Made by a program: the position numbers and the translations under genes
Shown here: piece by piece, positions 8,183 through 16,187 of the stretch
Numbering within the stretch: position 1 is the first letter of the stretch
Layout: every line of letters starts with the position of its first letter
IMG/VR virus record: IMGVR_UViG_3300036766_001458
Coordinates: 1-43,214 of that record
DNA: 43,214 nt
Origin: a virus
Strand: one strand, 5' to 3'
Notes under the pieces: generated by a model
The model's database searches: none
What the model was told of the DNA's origin: nothing
The model's input: the letters and a program-made list of their open reading frames with translations, nothing else

Positions 8183-9185
8183 TTTTCTCCTGTTGTAACG
8201 CTCCTGGCACACCTCTATTTAAAGTGCGGCCATTAAACAAATTATTTACACCAAACTTCTTAGCAGACAAATACACCGTAGACAAAGAGCACTTATATTT
8301 ATTAGCTATTAGTTGTGGACTTTTTAGTGTCAATATTTCATTTATAAGTATTTCCTTTGTGAATCCTGTTTTTACACTAATTTTTCTTTTATTATACTTG
8401 TAAATATCTGTAATTCCAAATTTTTTAATTAACAAAGAGACACTTGAGTGATTATATCCAAGTTCTTTACCGACAGCTTCACAAGAGCCTAGTCGCTTAT
8501 AAGAATCTATTAATTTTTCCTTTGTTATTTTATCTGGATATGCAACTAAAGACAACAGCTGTAAATGTTGTTTATATTTTCTTTCTAACCAAATTGTAGA
8601 ATTGTCGTATAAAAACGTTGACAGTTTTAAATTTTGTACATTTCCAGAATAATTTAAAGCCCCTTGCCCATTATACATATATGACTTTGGCGTTTTAGAT
8701 ATTTTATTATTAATTAATATATTGCGGTATGTATTTAAAAAACTTATTGTGCCGCAAATTCTAGAGGTCATTTGGTGAGTATAGCCTCCTGTGCTTAAAT
8801 AAAACCCGCCATCACCATCAAAATAACCACGCATAAAATGATTTACTAACTTATGATTAGCTAGCCACTCAGGAAATTTATGAGTGTGTGTTTTTCGCGG
8901 GCCAATACCAAATTTAGCTAAATCATCAAACATTATTTTGGAACATACGCTTATTCTTGAGTGTGTTTTTGTTTTTATTACTGGGTTTTCGGCAAATATT
9001 GATTTTTTAAATTTTTCAACATGAGCGTGATCTTTTACTGATAAATTAATAATTACCTGATATGAGTTACGCTTGCTAATATGAAGGCACCCATCAGCAG
9101 CAATAAACCCGGCCCAATAAAAAGCCTCTTCAGATTCTTGTTTAAAAAAATGATCATCACAATTATATTTTCTGTACCCGGTCAT
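8175..9185 (-). CDS. LAGLIDADG homing endonuclease with C-terminal helix-turn-helix repeats
   Basis: A 336-residue protein with two LAGLIDADG helices, AGFIAADG at residues 25-32 and RGYFDGDG at 119-126. The Asp in each (31 and 125) is the expected metal ligand, so it should be catalytic as a monomer. The C-terminal ~110 residues carry helix-turn-helix segments (GSCEAVGKELGYNHSSVS, then SPQLIANKYKCSLSTVY). The start has TAGGAG overlapping the primase stop. Its end overlaps the next gene by 8 bases. The sequences at its two ends, AGGAGAAAATG at 9193 and AGGAGAAAAATG at 8191, are near-identical. That suggests insertion at the ribosome-binding site of the intein-bearing gene. Confidence 0.93.
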   Translation of the reverse strand: MTGYRKYNCDDHFFKQESEEAFYWAGFIAADGCLHISKRNSYQVIINLSVKDHAHVEKFKKSIFAENPVIKTKTHSRISVCSKIMFDDLAKFGIGPRKTHTHKFPEWLANHKLVNHFMRGYFDGDGGFYLSTGGYTHQMTSRICGTISFLNTYRNILINNKISKTPKSYMYNGQGALNYSGNVQNLKLSTFLYDNSTIWLERKYKQHLQLLSLVAYPDKITKEKLIDSYKRLGSCEAVGKELGYNHSSVSLLIKKFGITDIYKYNKRKISVKTGFTKEILINEILTLKSPQLIANKYKCSLSTVYLSAKKFGVNNLFNGRTLNRGVPGALQQEKNG

Positions 9186-9191
9186 TTTCTC

Positions 9192-9992
9192 CTACAGCTT
9201 TAAGTTATTCAAATTATTTATAAAATGATTACGTCTAGATATATCAGCTTCTTTGATAAGAAAGTCATCAATATCCTTAAATTCGCTGGGAGGTTGACTA
9301 ATTATAATTCTTGCATAATCTCCAAAATTTCTCTTAATGTTTTTTGAAGCACGCCTGCCAGATTCATCACTATCTAATAAGAGGACGAAATTATTAGTAT
9401 ATCTTCGTAATTTAAAAAACTGATACCGTGATAATGCGGCCCCTCCCAAAGCAACAACATTATCTATTCCTGCACATTTACAAGAATAATAATCAAACTG
9501 CCCTTCAACCAAAATAACATAATCTTTTTCAATTATACTTTGGCGCGACGAATCAAGCCCAAACAAATACAACTCTTTATTTAAACCATAAGAATATTTG
9601 TACTTAGGTATTTCTAGCGCGTCTTGCTTTTGCTTATCAAATAATGTTCTGCCTACTAGAGCTATAATATTTCCATACATATCTGAAAATGGAAATATTA
9701 AATTATGATGTGTAAAATGTCCGTTATGAGTAACTCCGCCCGACAAATACTTAGGATATATTAGGCCTAGTTTTTTCAATACATCTTTGTCCACAAGAGA
9801 ACTAATAAAACTAAGTTGATCATTAGCCGGAAAATAACCGAATTTAAATTTGTCTTGGAAACTTTTTGGAATTCTGGAGTCTAAATATTCCCTAGCGGAC
9901 GCAGCAATAGCATCGTTTTTCAAAATATATTGACATGAACTAACTACATCCTCGAAGAGCTTTGACTGTTCTTCGATTTGTATTGATTTCAT
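9192..9992 (-). CDS. DNA primase catalytic (TOPRIM) subunit, lacking the zinc-binding domain
   Basis: A 266-residue protein corresponding to the RNA-polymerase core of DnaG, which makes RNA primers for the lagging strand. The N-terminal part (YLDSRIPKSFQDKFKFGYFP) matches the DnaG core, as does LIFPFSDMYGNIIALVGR. The TOPRIM metal residues are visible: Glu163 in VEGQFDYY, and Asp207 and Asp209 in LLLDSDESGRRAS. There is no CHC2 zinc finger and no helicase-binding domain. The missing zinc domain is encoded separately at 31707-32336. The start overlaps the 118-residue zinc-ribbon gene by four bases. Confidence 0.9.
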   Translation of the reverse strand: MKSIQIEEQSKLFEDVVSSCQYILKNDAIAASAREYLDSRIPKSFQDKFKFGYFPANDQLSFISSLVDKDVLKKLGLIYPKYLSGGVTHNGHFTHHNLIFPFSDMYGNIIALVGRTLFDKQKQDALEIPKYKYSYGLNKELYLFGLDSSRQSIIEKDYVILVEGQFDYYSCKCAGIDNVVALGGAALSRYQFFKLRRYTNNFVLLLDSDESGRRASKNIKRNFGDYARIIISQPPSEFKDIDDFLIKEADISRRNHFINNLNNLKL

Positions 9993-10345
9993 GACCGCTG
10001 ATTAGCCTTACCTAAAGATATAAGGTTCTGCTTGATCATATCGGCAAATGGTCTGGCTAATTTAGTTAACTCTTTTGCACAACCACCACAAACCAGCTTA
10101 TTATCTTTACTTAGCTTAGGAGGTGTCTCTTTAAGACACGCCTCGCACTTAACAGACCAGGCTTGCTTAGTTTTTTCAGCCTTTCTAACCTGCCCAAGAG
10201 AAATCATTTGCGTCTTGGTAAAGCTGGTGATGTTTTTAATTTCCTTCCCGCAATCGATACAAATTACTTGGTTCGTTGTTTTATCTACAACATGCTCGCC
10301 TTGTTTGTAGCACCCTTTATTGTCACAGTATAATTGAAATCCCAT
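9989..10345 (-). CDS. Small double zinc-ribbon protein
   Basis: This 118-residue protein has two Cys pairs forming a first ribbon (Cys7/Cys12 and Cys29/Cys32) and a second set (Cys67/Cys70 and Cys86/Cys89). The order suggests two zinc ribbons joined by a helix, TQMISLGQVRKAEK. Such proteins usually bind nucleic acid or bridge proteins. It sits between the resolvase and the primase core, overlapping the latter by four bases, so a replication role is plausible but not shown. Confidence 0.75.
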   Translation of the reverse strand: MGFQLYCDNKGCYKQGEHVVDKTTNQVICIDCGKEIKNITSFTKTQMISLGQVRKAEKTKQAWSVKCEACLKETPPKLSKDNKLVCGGCAKELTKLARPFADMIKQNLISLGKANQRS

Positions 10346-10355
10346 GTTATCTCCT

Positions 10356-10937
10356 TTACTTACATTGCTTACTTGCTTTCTCTTTCTCGACCAAAATATA
10401 AGCTAATCCAACAGCAATTGAATCCGCTACGTCAAAATTTTCTATCATAACTTTATTTTTCCCGGTTTTTTTATCTAATTTAGCGTTTCCTTTTTTATCT
10501 TGCGCGTAATAATATGGGAAGTCGATATTTAAATGTTTTGCTACTATCTCCGGCATATCTTCTTTAGCGGGGAATTTTTTATCAAATTTAAGCTTATGTC
10601 TTATCCTCATCACGTTCATCATAATTGGCTCTTTACCTAAATACTCATAACAAGTAAGTCCAACCGTCCTGTTAAATACGGCTAATAGAATAATAGTTTT
10701 AGCGCCGGAACCGCCTTTTAGAAACTGAATAATTTCTTCTATTACTATTTCATCTGGTTTTAATTGTTCTAGTTTTTGTTTTATGAAGGATTTGGTAGCT
10801 GACAGTCTTTCAAATATAGATCCCTCTTTTGGCGGCTTATAAAACTCTTGATGTTCTAAAGTTACTTTGCCGTCTTTTGTTGATAAAAGAGATATTCCAA
10901 TAGTTGTTGAAGAGGCATCCAATCCCAATATTCTCAT
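10356..10937 (-). CDS. RuvC-like Holliday junction resolvase
   Basis: A 193-residue RNase H-fold nuclease that cuts four-way junctions formed in recombination and replication. The acidic catalytic residues are recognisable: Asp7 in RILGLDASSTTIG, Glu67 in DEIVIEEII, and Asp169/Asp172 in FDVADSIAVGLAY. The length is a little above that of bacterial RuvC (~173). The insert lies around a Lys-rich loop, KKGNAKLDKKTGKNK. In phages such enzymes also resolve branched DNA before packaging. It lies just downstream of an HNH endonuclease gene and upstream of the zinc-ribbon gene. Confidence 0.9.
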   Translation of the reverse strand: MRILGLDASSTTIGISLLSTKDGKVTLEHQEFYKPPKEGSIFERLSATKSFIKQKLEQLKPDEIVIEEIIQFLKGGSGAKTIILLAVFNRTVGLTCYEYLGKEPIMMNVMRIRHKLKFDKKFPAKEDMPEIVAKHLNIDFPYYYAQDKKGNAKLDKKTGKNKVMIENFDVADSIAVGLAYILVEKEKASKQCK

Positions 10938-10958
10938 AAACGGTATATATCATCTGTT

Positions 10959-11951
10959 TTATTTCTTTTTATGTCTTGTCCTTCTGGCTCCGTCTAATAC
11001 ATTTTGTTTGGCACTTAACGGTCTTAAATTAGATAGCGCCCAGGCTTTCTGAAAATTACTATTAGGATCATGTGACATTTCAGTATACGGAAGATCTGAT
11101 TGTGGTATTATATGATCTATCTGCCACGTCCAAGTAGATGAATCGTTATCATCCCAGGTTTTAGCATTATACACACCTTGATTATCATCAATCATCCACC
11201 ATTCGTATTTAGAAATTAAATATTCTTTTATTGATTTTAAATTCAAATATTCTGTAATAGATGATTTGCTTTTAGATCCTCCGTTTTCTTTTAAAGATAT
11301 ATTAATTGTGCGACTTATATTTTTCCTAAGCCTATAGTTGGCGTCATTTTTCCTACGATCTCTATCTCTTGTTCTAATTTTTTCTTTACTACTTTCTTTG
11401 CTTTTATATTTTTTATCATATTGTTTTTGACACTGCCTTTTGCGCTCTATATTTTCTTCATAATATTTCTTGCGTTTTTTAGATATCTCTTCTTTGTTTG
11501 CTTCATAATAATTATTGTGTTTCTCTCTAATTTTGTCTTTGTTGGTTTCGTAATAATTTTTTTGCAAATTATTTATTTCTTCTTTTTTGTCTTTATAGCG
11601 TTCTGCATGATATTCTCTAATTTTTTCTTTATTATTTTCGCGGTAAGCCTTTCTTTGTTCCGCAATGCTTTTTTTATTTTTGCCTTCATACTCTTTGTGC
11701 TTTTTTGTTATTTCTTCTTTATTGTTTTTATAACGCTCCGCGTGATATTTTTTATTTTTTTCTTTATTATTTTCACGATATAATTTACTACTAATTTTCT
11801 TTTTGTTTTTTATACAATTTTTATCATTATACCAACTGCTAATGTCATTACGCCAAACAAAGTTATCTTTATTTAATTCTTTTGTCTCTGTGCATGGCCC
11901 TGAGCATTTTTTAAATTCAATGCCATTTACAATTATTATGTTTTTACTCAT
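10959..11951 (-). CDS. HNH homing endonuclease with long Lys/Glu repeat linker (copy 1)
   Basis: I choose ATG 11951 (MSKNIIIVN) because AGGTGG lies four bases upstream; an in-frame TTG at 11966 has no such site. The N-terminus has a Cys-containing treble-clef-like segment (KKCSGPCTE ... NWRND-like). About 180 residues of repeated YRENNKEKI / ERYKNNKEEI units follow, forming a charged helical arm. The C-terminal HNH nuclease has WQIDHIIPQSDLPY and NLRPLSAKQN. It is paralogous to the genes at 14224-15018 and 15528-16187 and has the longest repeat arm. It lies right behind the terminator of the single-strand-binding gene, so it may be expressed at a low level. Confidence 0.9.
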   Translation of the reverse strand: MSKNIIIVNGIEFKKCSGPCTETKELNKDNFVWRNDISSWYNDKNCIKNKKKISSKLYRENNKEKNKKYHAERYKNNKEEITKKHKEYEGKNKKSIAEQRKAYRENNKEKIREYHAERYKDKKEEINNLQKNYYETNKDKIREKHNNYYEANKEEISKKRKKYYEENIERKRQCQKQYDKKYKSKESSKEKIRTRDRDRRKNDANYRLRKNISRTINISLKENGGSKSKSSITEYLNLKSIKEYLISKYEWWMIDDNQGVYNAKTWDDNDSSTWTWQIDHIIPQSDLPYTEMSHDPNSNFQKAWALSNLRPLSAKQNVLDGARRTRHKKK

Positions 11952-11961
11952 TAACCACCTA

Positions 11962-11995
11962 AACAAAAAGGGCGGCCCGTTTAAGACCGCCCTTT
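11962..11995 (-). terminator. Rho-independent terminator behind the SSB-like gene
   Basis: Read on the minus strand, AAAGGGCGG (11995-11987) pairs perfectly with CCGCCCTTT (11975-11967) around an 11-base loop. The hairpin runs into a T-rich tract, TTTTTGTTT. It starts about 20 bases after the stop of the 234-residue gene. It is by far the most GC-rich hairpin in this AT-rich window, so it probably ends a highly expressed transcript. Confidence 0.88.
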
Positions 11996-12013
11996 AACTC
12001 AAACATTTACTTT

Positions 12014-12718
12014 TTAAGCTTGTGCGGACGGTCTGTCAAAATTATAATCTTCGCTAGACGCCTCCGCTAGCTCTGCTTTACCATTAGACTTAGCGTACTT
12101 GGGAGTTACAACAAGTCCTCCCTTATAACCAGCCTCTTGCATCTTGGCTAGAACTTTTTCTGCGCTTGGCGGGGTTGTAAGTCTGGCTAAAGTCTCATTA
12201 AGTTTATCTATATTTGCATCCCTTAGAGCAATATCTGAGGGTGATAACGGACTTTTACCACGGGGCATTATGCTGTAAAATGACGCAGGAGGTGCTTTAC
12301 TGTTCTTTCTAATGGTCACGTCATAACCAATTGGGCTTTGCCACTCCAAATCGTCGTTCAAGTTGTTCAAAGGCTCATATATTAGAACGCTAAAATCATA
12401 AATCGCTACTTGACTTTCTGCGCGATCAATAATTCCAACTAACCAGCGGGCCTTAGGTGAATATCCGGCTTTCTTGAGTGGACAAGCATCAGTTGGCTCG
12501 CTAAAGTTAATACGAGTGCCGAACCCTTTCTCATCTTCATCTGCCTTAAATCGGGCCATGTAATACTTATAAGGCTCGGTGATGATGCGGATTACGTTAT
12601 TTCCCTCTTTTAGCTTAATGAAGGGAATGCGCGGTCCATCAGAACGGTCTTGTTTCTGACCAAATGAAGGGGCCTTTTCTGAGAATGATGAGAGTCCGAA
12701 TTTATACTGTGTTGTCAT
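12014..12718 (-). CDS. Single-stranded DNA-binding protein-like
   Basis: A 234-residue protein. After a basic N-terminus (EKAPSFGQKQDR) it has IPFIKLKEGNNVIRII, the usual opening strand of phage gp32-like single-strand-binding folds. Beta-rich segments follow (RWLVGIIDRAESQVAIYDFS, YDVTIRKN), then a helix, and a C-terminal tail containing acidic residues (EASSEDYNFD) as in SSBs. There is no clear zinc site. It lies in the recombination block with RecA and is followed by a strong terminator, which fits an abundant protein. The SSB function is inferred from motif style and position. Confidence 0.68.
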   Translation of the reverse strand: MTTQYKFGLSSFSEKAPSFGQKQDRSDGPRIPFIKLKEGNNVIRIITEPYKYYMARFKADEDEKGFGTRINFSEPTDACPLKKAGYSPKARWLVGIIDRAESQVAIYDFSVLIYEPLNNLNDDLEWQSPIGYDVTIRKNSKAPPASFYSIMPRGKSPLSPSDIALRDANIDKLNETLARLTTPPSAEKVLAKMQEAGYKGGLVVTPKYAKSNGKAELAEASSEDYNFDRPSAQA

Positions 12719-13038
12719 TTTGTTTCTCCTGTTTGCGCTAACTTATACGTTAGGTTTTCTATGCTAATTACTCTGTGCCATGGGATTTCAATATTGATTT
12801 CCCTTCCGGCTATACTTACGTGTGCATTTTCTTTTACTTGTTTTACTTGCGCTTTTGAAAGCTCTATTCCTTTTATTGAGATGTAGTCTCCAAAACGATC
12901 TATAGAAGATACTTTATATAAGACTACTTTTTCTTTAACTGTTGGGTCTTCGGCCTTCAACAGATATACCGGTTTATTAGCTGATCTGTTGGCTGGTTTC
13001 GGCATATTTCCAGCCATAAATGGTCCTTGGTCTGTCAT
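12715..13038 (-). CDS. Small phage protein of unknown function in the recombination block
   Basis: This 107-residue protein overlaps the SSB-like gene by four bases (ATGA). It has a Pro/Asn-rich start, then beta-like segments (KEKVVLYKVSSIDRFGDY, HVSIAGREINIEIPW). An OB-like or SH3-like fold is possible. Its position between RecA and the SSB-like gene suggests an accessory role in replication or recombination. No motif proves this. Confidence 0.68.
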   Translation of the reverse strand: MTDQGPFMAGNMPKPANRSANKPVYLLKAEDPTVKEKVVLYKVSSIDRFGDYISIKGIELSKAQVKQVKENAHVSIAGREINIEIPWHRVISIENLTYKLAQTGETK

Positions 13039-13044
13039 TATTTG

Positions 13045-14214
13045 TCACTCCTCTTTTGACTTTTTAGGTCTGCCTCTAACTGCTTTTTCCGCTACTTGAA
13101 CTGAACGTTGTTCTGCTTCTTCTTTTTGTTTAGAGAAGTTGCCTTTGCGAGCCTCGACAATTTCTTTTTTAAGCTCTTCAGCAAGCTCTGGACTCTCTTC
13201 AATTGCGGCACAAAAATTGTTATAACCTACCCATTTATAATCTTTGTATTCATGAGTTACTGAAGTTAGTTTCTTTACAACTTCATACTTTACTGCCAGC
13301 TGAGCTATTTCCTTATGAACATTAATAACGCCCACATTAAAATCTACAGTAAATTCACACTTGCGTGGCCAACTTCCGAACTTACTCTTTTCAACACTGC
13401 CCCTAATTAAAGTGCCTATAACATCTTCGTTTTTATCTAGAACGGCAGAATCTTTGCGATTAATGCGCTCAAAATAAACGTTGGCACTTAATGAATGGGC
13501 ATAAGTGTTCCCTCCGCTAAAAGTATGATCGAGGCCATACTTCTCCATATTGTCTCTTTTATGGTTAATACAAATAAACGGAACATTTGCTCTAGTAACT
13601 GCCAAAGATAATTTACGGAAAGTAGTGGTTAAAAATCTAGCAAGAAGAGACATATTCATTTTTCCAATTGCAGATGTGTCTTCTCCGGGTGGAATGCACG
13701 CGCCAATTGAATCATAAATAATAAGATTACAATTAATAGTGCCGGCAGCAATCTCGTCTAAAAACCCCAATTTAGATTGACCAACATATTCGTGCGTTTT
13801 TGCATCAGCTTTCGGAACACCTAAAAGCATTTCAAAGCAATCTCTTCCATAAACAGCAGTATCTCCATCAACAACTAATATTCTTGATGGATCACAACCT
13901 AATTTTTGAGCCCAGCTAGCAGAAAACGTTTGCTCAACATCGATAAACATTTGAATTGATTCAGGGTCATCTGCTTGAGCATTTTTAATAGCAAGCATAG
14001 ATAAAAGAGTTTTGCCGCTACCTGTTGGACCGTAGTATTGAATTATTCTTCCTTTGGGTAATCCGCCACAGGACAGAGCATCATCTAACAAAGGAGATCC
14101 TGTTGAAATTGCAGGAACTACTTTGTCAATATTTTCATGAGCCATACGAAAACTAATTTGTTCATCGGCCGCAGCAAATGATTCAAAAAACTCTTTTATC
14201 TTATCTTTAGCCAT
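13045..14214 (-). CDS. recA: RecA/UvsX-family recombinase
   Basis: A 389-residue ATP-dependent strand-exchange protein. The start ATG 14214 has AAGGA six bases before it. Walker A is GPTGSGKT at residues 62-69, the strand after it carries FIDVEQTFSASWA (the RecA YIDAEHA position), and Walker B is NLIIYDSIG. The C-terminal third holds a long charged helix and a basic tail, RGRPKKSKEE. In this phage it would load on single-stranded DNA with the SSB-like protein and possibly the 158-residue coiled-coil protein. It is closer in layout to phage UvsX/RecA hybrids than to bacterial RecA. An HNH gene lies 9 bases upstream. Confidence 0.92.
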   Translation of the reverse strand: MAKDKIKEFFESFAAADEQISFRMAHENIDKVVPAISTGSPLLDDALSCGGLPKGRIIQYYGPTGSGKTLLSMLAIKNAQADDPESIQMFIDVEQTFSASWAQKLGCDPSRILVVDGDTAVYGRDCFEMLLGVPKADAKTHEYVGQSKLGFLDEIAAGTINCNLIIYDSIGACIPPGEDTSAIGKMNMSLLARFLTTTFRKLSLAVTRANVPFICINHKRDNMEKYGLDHTFSGGNTYAHSLSANVYFERINRKDSAVLDKNEDVIGTLIRGSVEKSKFGSWPRKCEFTVDFNVGVINVHKEIAQLAVKYEVVKKLTSVTHEYKDYKWVGYNNFCAAIEESPELAEELKKEIVEARKGNFSKQKEEAEQRSVQVAEKAVRGRPKKSKEE

Positions 14215-14223
14215 ATATTCCTT

Positions 14224-15018
14224 TTATTTTCTTGCGCCTTCTGAGATATTTTTAACAGCCTCTAGTGGTCTAAGGTTTTCTAAAGCCCAACATTTTTGAA
14301 AATTACTATTTGGATCAAATGACATTTCTTTGTATGGCAATTGAGATTGGGATATAATATGATCTATATGCCACTTCTTTTCTCCGCCTCGTTTATATTT
14401 ACCATGATTATCCCAATTCATCCACGGCTCAAAAAGAAATTCTAAATGTTGCTTTAACTCAATAATTGAATATGATAAATATTCCATTATAGATTGCCCG
14501 TTTTTTGAGCCGCCGTTATCTTTTAATTGTGCTAAAATAACAGTACTAACATTACGTCTAATCCTAAACTCAGGATCTTTTATCCATTTTTCTTTTATTT
14601 TTGAATTTCCTTTTTCAATCATATGTTTTTTATGATTCTCAGCTATTCTAGTTTTATTATTTTCTCTATATTTTTTTGTAGCTTTTTTATTTGACTCAGC
14701 CACCTTTATGTAATTATTTTCTGACCATAGTTTATGTGAGCGCGCTATTTTTTCTTTATTGTTTTCTCTATATTTTTTATTTGATTTTTTCCGAGATGCA
14801 GCTATTTTTTCTTTATTGTTTTCTCTATATTTCTTATTTGCTTTTTTATTTATAGATGCTGCTTTTTCCGGATTTTCTTTTTTGTAAATTTTGGCTTTTA
14901 TAGCCTGGCACGCACCACACAAATAATAACTCGTTTTCCTTAAACCATTTGTCCAGTTAACGCCAATAATTAACTCATCACCACATTTATTACAGTTTCT
15001 TGCTTTATCAGACACCAT
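14224..15018 (-). CDS. HNH homing endonuclease with tandem repeat linker (copy 2)
   Basis: A 264-residue paralogue of the genes at 10959 and 15528. The N-terminus has a zinc-ribbon pair of CxxC motifs (CNKCGDE, CGACQ). The middle is made of 19-residue units beginning KKYRENNKEKIAAS. The C-terminus is the HNH nuclease, WHIDHIISQSQLPY and ALENLRPLEAVKN. It starts inside the last codons of the 158-residue gene (11-base overlap) and ends just before the RecA gene, leaving both intact. That position is typical of a free-standing homing gene between essential genes. Confidence 0.9.
   Translation of the reverse strand: MVSDKARNCNKCGDELIIGVNWTNGLRKTSYYLCGACQAIKAKIYKKENPEKAASINKKANKKYRENNKEKIAASRKKSNKKYRENNKEKIARSHKLWSENNYIKVAESNKKATKKYRENNKTRIAENHKKHMIEKGNSKIKEKWIKDPEFRIRRNVSTVILAQLKDNGGSKNGQSIMEYLSYSIIELKQHLEFLFEPWMNWDNHGKYKRGGEKKWHIDHIISQSQLPYKEMSFDPNSNFQKCWALENLRPLEAVKNISEGARK
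14744..14857 (-). repeat. 57-base tandem repeat inside the HNH linker
   Basis: Two adjacent 57-base units, 14744-14800 and 14801-14857, differ at only about two positions over their first ~47 bases. They then diverge at the end of each unit. Each encodes one 19-residue KKYRENNKEKI unit. More diverged copies flank them. The high similarity points to recent unequal duplication of the linker. Confidence 0.85.
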
Positions 15019-15484
15019 CTCTGTAACCTAGTATTGTTTTTCTTAGACTTCCCGCCATATCTTTAAAATGATGGTGTGATTTAATTGCGATATCAAATTT
15101 TTTCTCTACCAATGATTTACTGCCCTTAGCTTTGGCTATTTTTAATTGTAATTCTTCAACCTCAGGACTTAGTTCTCCAGCCATTTTGCGCATTTCCGCT
15201 GTAGTTTTGCCTTTTGGATTTTCGTAATTAAGCGATTCTTTGTTTCTTGCGGAATTTAGTTTTGACTCTAAATATCCGACTGTTTTTGCTAATTTTGCCA
15301 AATATTCACAAAGTATATCAGCACAACGTAAAGAATTTTGTGCCAATTTTTCCGCTTGCGGAAGGTCTATACCCTCCATCATCTGGAGGGCGTCTGATAA
15401 ATTTCTGATTTCCGACAAATCAAAATTTAAAAAATCATCTTCAGCATCATCCCCAATAACATCTCTTATTAACCATGATCCCAT
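15008..15484 (-). CDS. Coiled-coil protein, possible UvsY-like recombination mediator
   Basis: This 158-residue protein has an acidic N-terminus (IGDDAEDDFLNFDL). A helical body follows, with AEKLAQNSLRCADILCEYLAKLAKTVGYLES, then a linker, then ELSPEVEELQLKIAKAKGSKSLVEKK and a basic C-terminal helix, HHHFKDMAGSLRKTILGY. That order resembles phage UvsY-type mediators that load the recombinase on SSB-coated DNA. Its place next to RecA and SSB genes supports this. Sequence motifs alone cannot prove it, and a general coiled-coil protein is the alternative. Confidence 0.65.
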   Translation of the reverse strand: MGSWLIRDVIGDDAEDDFLNFDLSEIRNLSDALQMMEGIDLPQAEKLAQNSLRCADILCEYLAKLAKTVGYLESKLNSARNKESLNYENPKGKTTAEMRKMAGELSPEVEELQLKIAKAKGSKSLVEKKFDIAIKSHHHFKDMAGSLRKTILGYRDGV

Positions 15485-15527
15485 ACTTTATTATAGTAAA
15501 GGGGTAGCTCAAACTCGACACAAAATA

Positions 15528-16187
15528 TTAAATTTTACAACCCTTTGATATATTTTGAGCGGCATCTAACGGCCTCAAATTTGATAATGCCCAACATTTC
15601 TGAAAATTAGACTCAGGATCATGCGACATCTCTGCATATGGCAGCTGTGATTGTGGCGTAATATGATCTATATGCCACTTTCTACCTTCTCCGCGTCTAT
15701 AAGTTCCGTGATTATCCCAATTCATCCAGGGCTCCCAAAGAGACTCTAAATACAATCTTAATTCCTCTATAGTATATTTTAAATAAAATAATATGGAATC
15801 CCCGTTTTTCCCGGCAATGGTGCGTTTTAACCCTCCCAATATAGCCCTGCTAACATTGCGCCTTAATTTATAATTAGGATCATTTTTTATTTTATTTCTT
15901 CTATACTCGTTTCTGTAATTATCTATTTTATTTTTGTTATTTGCGTAATACGTTTTTACATCATCTATTATTTTTTCTTTATTATTGTTATATCTTAATT
16001 TTTGTTTTTCTGATATTCTGTTTATATTATTTTGTCTATATATTTCATTGCTTAACAAAACGCATTTTTTACATTTCTTTTGTAATTTACTTCGATCATT
16101 TCTCCAATAAAAATTATCTGTATTAGCCTCTTTTTCTAAATAGCAACTTGAACATACAATGGTATTTTTATCGCTATTTGTTTCCAA
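15528..16187 (-). CDS. HNH homing endonuclease (copy 3, short linker)
   Basis: A 219-residue paralogue of the two other HNH genes. It starts at a TTG (16187) with AAGGA four bases upstream, inside the 3' end of the 119-residue gene. A treble-clef-like N-terminus (CSSCYLEKE, WRNDRSKLQKKCKKC) precedes a short charged arm with few repeats (NNNKEKIIDD). The nuclease end has WHIDHITPQSQLPY and ALSNLRPLDAAQN. It is the shortest of the three because the repeat arm is reduced. Both neighbours remain complete. Confidence 0.9.
   Translation of the reverse strand: METNSDKNTIVCSSCYLEKEANTDNFYWRNDRSKLQKKCKKCVLLSNEIYRQNNINRISEKQKLRYNNNKEKIIDDVKTYYANNKNKIDNYRNEYRRNKIKNDPNYKLRRNVSRAILGGLKRTIAGKNGDSILFYLKYTIEELRLYLESLWEPWMNWDNHGTYRRGEGRKWHIDHITPQSQLPYAEMSHDPESNFQKCWALSNLRPLDAAQNISKGCKI

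Noticed and set aside
8183-8212. Longer N-terminus (MCQERYNRRK) for the intein-bearing protein
   Set aside because: The AGGAG site four bases before ATG 8182 and the overlap with the endonuclease end support the shorter start.
6293-9185. Group I intron around the GIY-YIG or LAGLIDADG gene
   Set aside because: The genes directly abut or overlap their neighbours, and no spare non-coding sequence remains for an intron core. They are free-standing endonucleases.
11421-11783. Plus-strand frame encoding a very hydrophobic 120-residue product
   Set aside because: It is the reverse of the Lys/Glu-rich repeat arm of the HNH protein, which gives Phe/Leu/Ile codons on the other strand. It is not a membrane protein gene.
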